Positions 1-7,227 of a DNA stretch of 11,358 nt are shown here, piece by piece; position 1 is the stretch's first letter, and the number at the start of each line of letters is the position of its first letter. The notes under the pieces were generated by a model. It saw only the letters and a program-made list of their open reading frames with translations. It ran no database searches and was not told the DNA's origin. Both the position numbers and the translations under genes were made by a program. Source of the stretch: a bacterium (lineage in GTDB: Bacteria > AUK180); assembly GCA_030622125.1 (NCBI GenBank), contig JAUXGM010000071.1, positions 1 through 11,358 of the forward strand, read 5' to 3'.

Positions 1-40
1 CTCTTTTATGGCTTTTTGGATTTTTATATTTTTTTCTTTT

Positions 41-75
41 ACTATTTACTATTAACGATTTACTATTCACTGATT
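41..75. repeat. Degenerate heptamer tandem repeat, about five units
   Basis: Read in steps of seven bases, the units are ACTATTT, ACTATTA, ACGATTT, ACTATTC and ACTGATT, giving consensus ACTATTN. The first two and the fourth match the consensus exactly, and the third and fifth are decayed. Heptamer repeats of this sort occur between genes in several bacterial groups and can change copy number by slippage. No function is evident. The AT-rich context means part of the similarity could be chance. Confidence 0.6.
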
Positions 76-152
76 TTAATATTGTTTTTCACTAACCTTT
101 AACCTCTGTATTTCCCTTCTTTCCTTAACACCTTTTTTTTAAAAATGAAAAA

Positions 153-190
153 TTCCAGAAAAATGGAAAATTTAAGAAATAAGTTTTCCA
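153..190. promoter_or_regulatory. Overlapping inverted repeats upstream of the protease gene
   Basis: TTCCA at 153-157, TGGAAAA at 164-170 and TTTTCCA at 184-190 form two inverted repeats that share their middle arm. The arm pairs either leftward (5 bp, 6-base spacer) or rightward (7 bp, 13-base loop). They lie just upstream of the TATAAT-like boxes, so they could be an operator. They could instead be a mutually exclusive hairpin pair if transcription starts further upstream. The stems are short and AT-rich. Confidence 0.3.
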
Positions 191-191
191 A

Positions 192-219
192 TATAATAGA
201 ATATAATAAATGGTATAAA
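192..219 (+). promoter_or_regulatory. Possible promoter with TATAAT-like boxes
   Basis: TATAAT occurs at 192-197 and again at 202-207, and TATAAA at 214-219, 39 to 66 bases before the protease start. No convincing TTGACA-like -35 box sits at the expected spacing. In DNA this AT-rich such boxes arise by chance, so the call rests mainly on position before a long gene that follows a gene-free region. Confidence 0.25.
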
Positions 220-245
220 TCTTGCACGAAAATTTAGATTTATAA

Positions 246-251
246 AAGGAG
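246..251 (+). promoter_or_regulatory. Shine-Dalgarno site of the protease gene
   Basis: AAGGAG ends six bases before the ATG at 258. It supports that start, which is followed directly by a signal peptide. Confidence 0.75.
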
Positions 252-257
252 ACTTAA

Positions 258-3200
258 ATGAAGAAGTCTGTAATATTATTTTTGGCTTTACTTTTAGTAA
301 TTAGCGGTTTTGCTGCAAAAGAATGGACAATTATCGTATATTTGAACTGTGACAATAATCTTGAGCCTTTTGGAATTACAGATTTTCTGGAAATGTCTTC
401 CGTTGGTTCGGATGCAAATATTAACATCGTTGTTCAAATGGATAGAGCAACCGGATATAGTACTACCTATGGAAATTGGACTACCTGCAAAAGATTTTAT
501 ATAACACAGGGAATGACGCCTGATGCATCAAATGCACTTTCTGATCTCGGTGAGGTGGATATGGGAAGAGCAACAACACTTTCTACCTTTGTCAATTGGG
601 CAATTGATAATTATCCCGCAAATCATTACCTTGTTGATTGCTGGAATCACGGTGACGGTTGGACAAAAGGTGTTGCAATACATGGTGGTATATTTAAGGA
701 CTTTTCCAATGATAATTCATCCGGGAATTCAATATCGGTTGCAAACGGTGAACTTGATAGTGCTCTCTCAACTATAAACAATCATATTCACCAGAAAATT
801 GATCTAATCGGTTTTGATGCCTGTCTTATGAATATGTTTGAGGTAAATGAAGTATGTTCCCCTTATGCAGATTGGTTCGTCGGATCGGAAGAACTCGAAG
901 GGGCGGACGGATGGGTTTACGATTCCTTCCTCGGACCGCTTGCCCAAGCAAACGGGCAAATGACACCACAGGAATTAGGGGATAAGATCGCTTCAACCTA
1001 TGTCGCTTCAAATCAATCAACACAATCTGTAATAAATTTGGCAGAGGCAGCAAATTTCAAGACCAAACTCAATGCCTTTGCTGTTTCTATGATGCAGGCA
1101 CGCGGTGGAGGATACGGTTCAACAATAGAATCATTGATAAACAATACAACCCATTTTTTACAGGGATATTTATATTATTCTCCTGAAAGTGATTACAGGG
1201 ATCTCGGGGATTTTTTAGACAAGGTAATTGCATCATCTCTTCCTCCGTATTCAATTTCAAAAGCACAAGATCTGAAAAATTACTTTACAAATATTGTATA
1301 TTCCAATTATACAAGGGGAACAGGTTATGCAAATTGCGACGGTATTGCAATCTATTTACCGCTGCCTTCCAATTATTCAGCAAATAAAACATTATATACA
1401 AAACTTCCCATTGCCGACGGTGATTGGGATGAATTTATTGAAGGCATTTCAATGACACCTCCCAACCCTACTGTAAATCTTGCATATTATTCAAATATCA
1501 TTGATGACAGTGTGGGAGGGAATAATGACGGTGACCTTGATGGCGGTGAAACGGTGGATCTTGATATTACCCTCATAAATAATGAAGGTAAGAATCTGAC
1601 AGGCGTTAGCGGAATACTTTCAACGATAAATATATACACCACAATAAATACAGATTTGGCAAATTATCCTGATTTTGGTACGAAGGCAAATAATAAAAAA
1701 CAGACCTCTCTAACTCCCTACAACTTTTCGGTTAATAAAACTTGTCCGGCTGGAGAAAATATTGATTTTCAACTGAATCTCACAACAGATCAAGGTGCCA
1801 ATACTGTTTTTTTTACTATTACCGTAGATCAAATGGCTCCAAAGGTTGTAAATCTTATCTATGATAACCATATAATAGATGATTCAATTGGCGGTAATAA
1901 CGATGGGAATGCCGATGCAGCGGAAGATATTAATGTAACGATAACATTAAAAAATACGGAAATTGACGGTGCAACCGGTGTAAGTGCCACCATATCAACA
2001 TCAAATTCATACACAACAATTAATTCAAATAGTTCTACCTACCCCGATATTGCAAGCGGTGCAACCGGTCAGTCGGATACACCGTATCAGATATTTATTT
2101 CAACAAACTGTCCCGCCGGTGAGGTCGTTTTATTTGATATAGATATTACGGCAAATGAAGGAATATGGACGGATACTTTCACCATAACTGTGGATAGACC
2201 CTATGAACCTGTTTTATATAGCGGTTCAGATGTTCTACTTTTCCCTTCATGGTCTCATTCGGGAGATCCGCGGAAGATCGTTTACATTGTAAAGACAGGA
2301 GCGGGAACGGAAATAAGGATAAAGAATTCTGACGGTACGGGAAGCGAAACCGTTGTTGCAGATACTTCAAATAGTGTTTCACATATCTCTCAGATCTGTT
2401 GGTCGCCCGATGATCAGTATATCTTATTTGCGGGAATGGACCCAATAAGAATCCTTATATCCAAAAGTGACGGAAGTTCGATTGGAAATTCTCAATTGAT
2501 GCAGCCGGATTCTTCTGTTCATTACTATAAATTCATTGATCCAAATTGGACGGACAGCTTAAATCAACCGGATGGTAAGGAACGGATTACCGTCTCTGTA
2601 TCGGGCGATATATGGACCTATATTCCTTATGATACTACTTATGATTCCGGACTTCTACGCATTACGGCACTTTCCGATAACGAACTGGATATGACAAAGG
2701 TTGATAAATATTTTCAACCGATATGGAGTCCGGATAATACAAAGATCGCATTTGTCAGAAGACCTGCAACAAGAACAAACAGGGTTGCAAAGACGGATAT
2801 ATATGTTGTTGATGGTGTTCTTGATATTATTTCCGGCACAAATACTTATGTCGGCAGTCTAACAGATCCGAGAATGACTTTGGTTGATGGCGGTGATGCA
2901 CCGAATTATTCACCGAGTTTCTCTATTGACGGAACGATCATTTCTTATGTAAAAGACGTATTGGTTAAATTTAACAACCATACCTTTTATACCGATCCGG
3001 GCGGACAGATCGCAGCGGCGAATTTTGACGGTTACGGTAACGGTTCTGTTTTGGGAAACCCTCCTCTAAATAATATATACAATGAGGGCTTTTTGAAATG
3101 GGCAACAAGCGGCGGCGACAGATTTACTTTTGTTAAAGAGGAGGCGGGTAATTATGAACTTAGGGTTATCTGTGACCCGTCGGTCGGCGGATTTGCGAAA

Positions 3201-3911
3201 GAAGACGGAACCTCAAATTATGTTTTAAAGGATCGGTCAAGAACAACACTTACCATTTCTGAAACTGATAAAGTATCAATCTTAGTCGGTGAAATTTCAG
3301 CACCAATTTCAGTTCCAGCGAGTCATATTATTGGATTACAACCTATTGGCAGTTACAGAAATATTGTGATCAACGGACAAAATGATTACCAATTTATTGC
3401 CCCTGCAAGATTGTTCATATTCTATTCAAAAACCGAGATACCAAAATCTTATAATGAAAATGACATTACACTCTATAGATATGAAGATGGTAATTGGTTA
3501 AAAATTGATTCGAGCATTATTGATGATACGGACGGCAATCCTGAAAACGATATATTTGACGGCGGGTTTGTCGTAGCAGATATAAACAAGGCAGGGCTTT
3601 ACGGTCTTTTTACTACAAGGACTGTGGATGATAATAGGGTAGAAGAAGGTGACTTTATTATGGGACCAAATCCTGCAAATAATTATTTGAATATCTTCGC
3701 TGAAAATCCGGAGAAAATTGATATTTATTCAATCTCGGGAGTCAAGATCGCATCCCTTTCCGAATCGGCAATTGAAAAGGTTCATGGAAATAAATATGTC
3801 TGGAGATTGAAAAATAATAGTGGAAAAAATATCAAATCCGGTATCTATCTTATATATGTAAAATTTTTTAATGGCTCACAAAAATTAAAAAAAGCGGCAA
3901 TAATTCGCTGA
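258..3911 (+). CDS. Secreted clostripain-family (C11) cysteine protease with propeller and T9SS-type sorting domain
   Basis: This 1217-residue multidomain protein opens with a signal peptide (about 1-20: KK, then a long hydrophobic core ending GFAA). Residues 22-395 match peptidase family C11. The probable catalytic dyad is His131 in the NHGDGW motif and Cys189 in the GFDACLM motif, followed by the family-typical GSEE and DGW stretch at 209-219. Clostripain relatives cut after basic residues, but specificity here is not deducible. Residues 405-645 hold two copies of an Asp-rich module. Residues 660-900 contain four PD40/TolB-like propeller strands (PSWSHSGD, CWSPDDQ, IWSPDNTK, SFSIDGT). Residues about 1041-1118 resemble a ZU5-like domain, with LYRYEDGNW in it. 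The last 80 or so residues (GPNPANNYLNI, DIYSISG, KSGIYLIYV) look like a type A T9SS sorting domain, so the protein is probably exported and cleaved or anchored at the surface. The start is supported by a good ribosome binding site. Confidence 0.9.
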   Translation: MKKSVILFLALLLVISGFAAKEWTIIVYLNCDNNLEPFGITDFLEMSSVGSDANINIVVQMDRATGYSTTYGNWTTCKRFYITQGMTPDASNALSDLGEVDMGRATTLSTFVNWAIDNYPANHYLVDCWNHGDGWTKGVAIHGGIFKDFSNDNSSGNSISVANGELDSALSTINNHIHQKIDLIGFDACLMNMFEVNEVCSPYADWFVGSEELEGADGWVYDSFLGPLAQANGQMTPQELGDKIASTYVASNQSTQSVINLAEAANFKTKLNAFAVSMMQARGGGYGSTIESLINNTTHFLQGYLYYSPESDYRDLGDFLDKVIASSLPPYSISKAQDLKNYFTNIVYSNYTRGTGYANCDGIAIYLPLPSNYSANKTLYTKLPIADGDWDEFIEGISMTPPNPTVNLAYYSNIIDDSVGGNNDGDLDGGETVDLDITLINNEGKNLTGVSGILSTINIYTTINTDLANYPDFGTKANNKKQTSLTPYNFSVNKTCPAGENIDFQLNLTTDQGANTVFFTITVDQMAPKVVNLIYDNHIIDDSIGGNNDGNADAAEDINVTITLKNTEIDGATGVSATISTSNSYTTINSNSSTYPDIASGATGQSDTPYQIFISTNCPAGEVVLFDIDITANEGIWTDTFTITVDRPYEPVLYSGSDVLLFPSWSHSGDPRKIVYIVKTGAGTEIRIKNSDGTGSETVVADTSNSVSHISQICWSPDDQYILFAGMDPIRILISKSDGSSIGNSQLMQPDSSVHYYKFIDPNWTDSLNQPDGKERITVSVSGDIWTYIPYDTTYDSGLLRITALSDNELDMTKVDKYFQPIWSPDNTKIAFVRRPATRTNRVAKTDIYVVDGVLDIISGTNTYVGSLTDPRMTLVDGGDAPNYSPSFSIDGTIISYVKDVLVKFNNHTFYTDPGGQIAAANFDGYGNGSVLGNPPLNNIYNEGFLKWATSGGDRFTFVKEEAGNYELRVICDPSVGGFAKEDGTSNYVLKDRSRTTLTISETDKVSILVGEISAPISVPASHIIGLQPIGSYRNIVINGQNDYQFIAPARLFIFYSKTEIPKSYNENDITLYRYEDGNWLKIDSSIIDDTDGNPENDIFDGGFVVADINKAGLYGLFTTRTVDDNRVEEGDFIMGPNPANNYLNIFAENPEKIDIYSISGVKIASLSESAIEKVHGNKYVWRLKNNSGKNIKSGIYLIYVKFFNGSQKLKKAAIIR
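1470..2192 (+). repeat. Tandem duplicated Asp-rich module inside the protease
   Basis: Residues 405-525 and 529-645 of the protease are two copies of one module of about 120 residues. Both begin with VNL and an acidic loop of the pattern IIDDS-[VI]-GGNNDG-x-x-D, continue with TI-x-Y/S-TTIN, then CPAGE, and close with TFTITVD or FFTITVD. The acidic Asn/Asp/Gly loop suggests calcium binding, which is inference. The modules are probably beta-sandwich spacers between the catalytic domain and the propeller. Divergence between copies is substantial, so the duplication is old. Confidence 0.8.
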
Positions 3912-3952
3912 ACGGAAAGAAGAAAATCAGGCAAAAAATGATATAATAATTT

Positions 3953-5428
3953 ATGAGTAAGATCGCAATTGTCTATCCTCCATTTCAAAAAAACGGGTTG
4001 TACCCGTTAATTACACAGAATCGACAGTTTAGATTCGCTCATTCGAATAAGGTAAAGATCTACCCTCTGATATCGGCATCGCTTGCAACAATATTGAACA
4101 AGAATGGTCATAGTATTCTATTTTTGGATGGTGTAACCTTACGAATGAAAATGGATGAATTTATAATTAGGTTGAGAAAATTTGGACCCGATTACATTTT
4201 TATAGAGACAAAAACACCGCTTATGGATTTTATTAAAGAATTTATTTCCGGTACAAGGGAAATATTTTCGGGATCAAAATTTATATTGGTCGGTGATCAT
4301 GCAACCTATCAACCGGAGGAAAGTTTGCTTTATACAAAAAGTGATTATCTTATAGCCGGCGGTGATTATGATTTTTATGGGAACGAACTTATTAAAAGTA
4401 TAGAGGACAATCAAATTCTTCCGCAGGGATGTTATAAAAGAATGGGTGAGACCGTTAAGAGCGGAGGACACTTTAAATTGCTTGATGATCTCGACAAGAT
4501 ACCAATGATAGATAGAGAACTGACGAACTATTCTCTTTATGAAGAGGCATACCTATATCATCCCTGTGCCTATATTCTATCGGGAAGAGGATGCGGTGCA
4601 CGGATCGGGAAGGTCGGTCTCTGTACATTCTGTATATGGCAGCATACACTCTGGGATAGAACAGCTCGACTTCATTCGCCGCAGCGAGTTGCCGAGGAAA
4701 TAGAATTACTTGTAAAAAAATATAAGGTAAAAGAGATCTTTGATGATAATGAATCAGGGGCACTCTGGGATCACAGTTGGCTTGAAGAACTTTATCGGGA
4801 ACTTGAGAAAAAAAAGCTCGTAGGCAAATTCTACCTTTCTTCCAATGCCCGTATCGATGCTCTTGATGAAAAAACCTGTTCGTTAGCAAAGAAGATCGGT
4901 TACCGTCTTTTAAAGGTCGGAATGGAAACAGGGACCGATAAATTTCTGAAATTTATTGGAAAAAATGAAACGGTTGCCCTTATCAGAAGAAATATCAAGA
5001 CAGCAAAAGATAACGGTTTGATCATAATGCTTACCATAATGACCGGTTACCCGAAAGAAACATTGGATGATGTAAAAAAAACTTATAAATTGGCAAGGGA
5101 ATTGATGCTCTACAAAACCCATTTCGGTGATTGTCTACAGGCATCTGTCCTTACACCATATCCCGGTGCACCGCTTTTTGATTATGCATTAAAAAATAAT
5201 TCTTTTATTGAGCTACCGAAAAAGTATGACGACTATGATATGAGCAGATCTATCCTAAGATCGGAAATAGATGCAAATTACTGGTGCAATAAACTCTGGA
5301 AGATCCATAATCATCCGCTTTTTCTTTTAAGATCATTTTTAACATTGAGGCACTGGCAGGAGATTAAAGCAGCGTTTAACGGTATAAGATCGCTATTCGG
5401 GCACTTGAAGGATTTTTCTTCAAAATGA
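3953..5428 (+). CDS. Radical SAM protein with cobalamin-binding-like N-terminal domain
   Basis: A 491-residue soluble protein. Residues 1-165 look like the Rossmann-type cobalamin-binding domain of this superfamily (IAIVYPPF at the start, VGDHATYQPEE at 113-123). The DxHxxG cobalamin-ligand motif is not visible, so B12 binding is doubtful. The radical SAM core (about 200-410) carries Cys214, Cys224 and Cys227 after GRG, spaced CX9CX2C rather than the usual CX3CX2C. Supporting core motifs are HSPQRVAEEIELL, EIFDDNE, SNARID, KVGMETGTDKFLKFIGK, GYPKET and TPYPGAPLFDYA. The core resembles B12-type radical SAM enzymes of lipid or cofactor modification, but the substrate is unknown. The gene starts 41 bases after the protease gene. 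There is no Shine-Dalgarno site at the ATG, and a TATAAT lies five bases upstream of it. Confidence 0.88.
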   Translation: MSKIAIVYPPFQKNGLYPLITQNRQFRFAHSNKVKIYPLISASLATILNKNGHSILFLDGVTLRMKMDEFIIRLRKFGPDYIFIETKTPLMDFIKEFISGTREIFSGSKFILVGDHATYQPEESLLYTKSDYLIAGGDYDFYGNELIKSIEDNQILPQGCYKRMGETVKSGGHFKLLDDLDKIPMIDRELTNYSLYEEAYLYHPCAYILSGRGCGARIGKVGLCTFCIWQHTLWDRTARLHSPQRVAEEIELLVKKYKVKEIFDDNESGALWDHSWLEELYRELEKKKLVGKFYLSSNARIDALDEKTCSLAKKIGYRLLKVGMETGTDKFLKFIGKNETVALIRRNIKTAKDNGLIIMLTIMTGYPKETLDDVKKTYKLARELMLYKTHFGDCLQASVLTPYPGAPLFDYALKNNSFIELPKKYDDYDMSRSILRSEIDANYWCNKLWKIHNHPLFLLRSFLTLRHWQEIKAAFNGIRSLFGHLKDFSSK

Positions 5429-5565
5429 AAATACCGTTTCCCCATTAATTTTATGCGGGCTCCGATCAATTTTTTTGATTCAATTATACCGTTTATAGTT
5501 ATTTGTCTATCTGTTCTTTTGTTTTATTTCTTGATTTTATTTGGATTTATTATTATAATTTTGTT
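5429..5565. other. Short intergenic region before the envelope operon
   Basis: These 137 bases separate the radical SAM gene from the glycosyltransferase gene. They contain ATACCGTTT twice (near 5430 and 5486), a small AT hairpin (ATCAA, five T, TTGAT, around 5466-5480) and a T-rich stretch ending in TATAATTTTG at 5554-5563. There is no clear intrinsic terminator. The open frame extends back to a TTG at 5503, but I take this part as non-coding because the conserved protein begins at 5566. Confidence 0.5.
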
Positions 5566-6300
5566 ATGGAAAGAGTTTTAATAATCATACCGACCTTAAA
5601 TGAACGGCAAAATTTGGAATTACTATTTGAAAAATTATTTAAAATAACCGTTCAATTTGATATTTTAATAGTTGATGACAATTCTACAGACGGCACAAGA
5701 AAATTTGTTCGAACCAATCCATTATTTCAAAAAAGAATATTCATCATAGAGAGACCTAAAAAATTAGGGCTTGGAACTGCTTACATAACAGGATTTAAAT
5801 GGGGCTTTAAAAAAAAATACGATTATATTATGGAAATGGATGGCGATCTTTCCCATGATCCGAAATATATTTCCGGAATGTTGAATAAACTAAAGATCTA
5901 TGGTTACGATGTTATGATCGGTTCAAGGTATGTATATGGAATAAGTGTGATCAATTGGCCTCTTTCACGGTTAATAATTTCCTATTTTGCAAATTATTAT
6001 GCAAAGTTTGTTCTCGGGTTAAAGATCAAAGATACCACATCGGGTTTTGTTATTTATAAAGCGGCGGCATTGAAAGAACTTCCGTTAAGAAAGGTTTTTT
6101 CCAATGGATATTCCTTTCAGATAGAGATGAAATACCGATTACAGAAACTTAATAAAAGGCTTGGCGAATACCCTATAATTTTTTATGAAAGGAAACGGGG
6201 GAAATCCAAGTTATCAAGAAGGGTTGTTCTTGAAGCAGCGTATATGGTAATATTTCTTAAAATACTTCCCTTATTTTCATTGGTATGGAACAAAAAATAA
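5566..6300 (+). CDS. Polyprenol-phosphate mannosyltransferase-like GT2 glycosyltransferase
   Basis: A 244-residue family 2 glycosyltransferase of the dolichyl/polyprenyl-phosphate mannose synthase (DPM1) type, which moves a sugar from a nucleotide donor to a lipid phosphate on the cytoplasmic face of the membrane. Motifs in order: IIIPTLNE at 6-13, DDNSTDGT at 37-44, the metal-binding DxD in MDGDLSHDP at 91-99, GSRYV at 119-123, NWPLSR at 130-135, DTTSGF at 156-161, and a basic RKRGKSKLSRR tail at 209-219. The length fits the single-domain form without C-terminal membrane anchors. I chose ATG 5566 over the upstream TTG at 5503: homologues start right at the first beta strand, and the extra 21 residues are a hydrophobic, non-conserved stretch. 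No Shine-Dalgarno site is present. Donor sugar and lipid are not known from sequence. The gene overlaps the next one by 16 bases. Confidence 0.9.
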   Translation: MERVLIIIPTLNERQNLELLFEKLFKITVQFDILIVDDNSTDGTRKFVRTNPLFQKRIFIIERPKKLGLGTAYITGFKWGFKKKYDYIMEMDGDLSHDPKYISGMLNKLKIYGYDVMIGSRYVYGISVINWPLSRLIISYFANYYAKFVLGLKIKDTTSGFVIYKAAALKELPLRKVFSNGYSFQIEMKYRLQKLNKRLGEYPIIFYERKRGKSKLSRRVVLEAAYMVIFLKILPLFSLVWNKK

Positions 6301-7208
6301 GAAGGTATTTTCCATTTTTTATTGCAATTTTCGGAGCTGGAAATCTTTTTTATGACATATTTTATTTTTGGAAATTCAAAAAAGGAGAGGTCTGGGATCG
6401 TTACTTTTATGTTTTAAATAAGTGTGCAAAAAAATATGGCATACTATTTGTAAGTAAGATGTTAAATGAAGATCGGTATGAAATGATGAATAAAAAGCGG
6501 TACTTCCTAACTGATGTGATTATTGAAAATGACCCGAGAAGTATTGATTACAACTATTGGGACAGTAATTTAGACAATTATATCTTATCACTCAGGTATG
6601 TAAATGGGAGCTATAGTTCCCTTTATGGACAATATCTTCTTCGCAATTTTTTCCATTTTGAAGATACGAATATTCTAAATAATTTGAAAAAAATAGACAA
6701 AACTTTCCCACAAGTATACAGTGATCTTTCTTTCTACTATTATAAAAAAGGGAATTTGAATACTGCTGAGGACTATTTGGTGTATTCATACCTTCTTGAT
6801 CAGACATCGGAAAGTGTTGCTTTGAACTACGCAAATATACTGATAAAATCAGGTAAATATCAGAAAGCAGGGGCTGTAATAAATAAATGTATCAAGCTGA
6901 ATGGTGAATCATTTAAAGCACTTTATTCAAAAGGTGTCCTTTACCTCGATAAAGCAAAAAATGCAAAAAAAAGATACGGAACCCTTGATGAAGTGGATAT
7001 TAGGATTTCAAGAGAAAATTTTTTAAAGGCAGTAAAATATAATAACATGGATTATAAAAATTTTACCAATTTGGGGCAGACCTGTGCGATATTGGGTAAT
7101 TATGAAGAGGCAAAAAGATTTCTCGGCATTAGTTTGAATATAAATCCTAATAATGAAATAGCCGTTAAGTCGTTAAGAGCTATTGACAAAATGATAAATA
7201 AGAATTAA
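6285..7208 (+). CDS. TPR-repeat protein, probably membrane-anchored
   Basis: A 307-residue protein. An N-terminal hydrophobic segment (about 9-29) follows KIRR and could be a signal anchor, leaving the rest outside the inner membrane; this is inference. Residues about 144-300 show tetratricopeptide repeats: YSDLSFYYYKKGNLNTAEDY, then ANILIKSGKYQKAGAVINKC, then a partial unit around 212-250 interrupted by a Lys-rich insert, then NLGQTCAILGNYEEAKRFL followed by NINPNNEIA. Residues 30-140 are rich in Tyr and Asn and match nothing I recognise. TPRs act as protein-protein scaffolds. The start overlaps the end of the glycosyltransferase gene, implying translational coupling, and the CsgG-like gene follows 19 bases later. 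It may scaffold the envelope module encoded downstream. Confidence 0.8.
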   Translation: MEQKIRRYFPFFIAIFGAGNLFYDIFYFWKFKKGEVWDRYFYVLNKCAKKYGILFVSKMLNEDRYEMMNKKRYFLTDVIIENDPRSIDYNYWDSNLDNYILSLRYVNGSYSSLYGQYLLRNFFHFEDTNILNNLKKIDKTFPQVYSDLSFYYYKKGNLNTAEDYLVYSYLLDQTSESVALNYANILIKSGKYQKAGAVINKCIKLNGESFKALYSKGVLYLDKAKNAKKRYGTLDEVDIRISRENFLKAVKYNNMDYKNFTNLGQTCAILGNYEEAKRFLGISLNINPNNEIAVKSLRAIDKMINKN

Positions 7209-7216
7209 AATACAAT

Positions 7217-7222
7217 GGAGGT
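7217..7222 (+). promoter_or_regulatory. Strong Shine-Dalgarno site of the CsgG-like gene
   Basis: GGAGGT ends five bases before the ATG at 7228. It is the strongest ribosome binding site in the window and fixes the start, suggesting the CsgG-like protein is made at a higher level than its neighbours. Confidence 0.8.
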
Positions 7223-7227
7223 ATAGG

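Larger units (their letters stand above)
1..257. other. Gene-free T-rich leader region
   Basis: No credible coding region is visible on either strand; the longest + strand frame from an ATG near base 8 closes after about 15 codons. The first 140 bases are strongly T-rich on the + strand. From base 150 to the first gene the strand becomes A-rich. Within the region I see a degenerate 7-base tandem repeat, overlapping inverted repeats, several TATAAT-like boxes and a good ribosome binding site, each listed separately. The region probably carries the promoter of the protease gene. Confidence 0.7.

Noticed and set aside
5466-5480. ATCAA / TTGAT mini-hairpin as terminator of the radical SAM gene
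   Set aside because: A five-pair, mostly A-T stem with a T loop is too weak and common in such AT-rich DNA to call.
5503-5565. Upstream TTG start extending the glycosyltransferase by 21 residues
   Set aside because: The extra stretch is hydrophobic and lies before the first conserved beta strand where this family begins. ATG 5566 gives the usual family length, and the TTG has no ribosome binding site.
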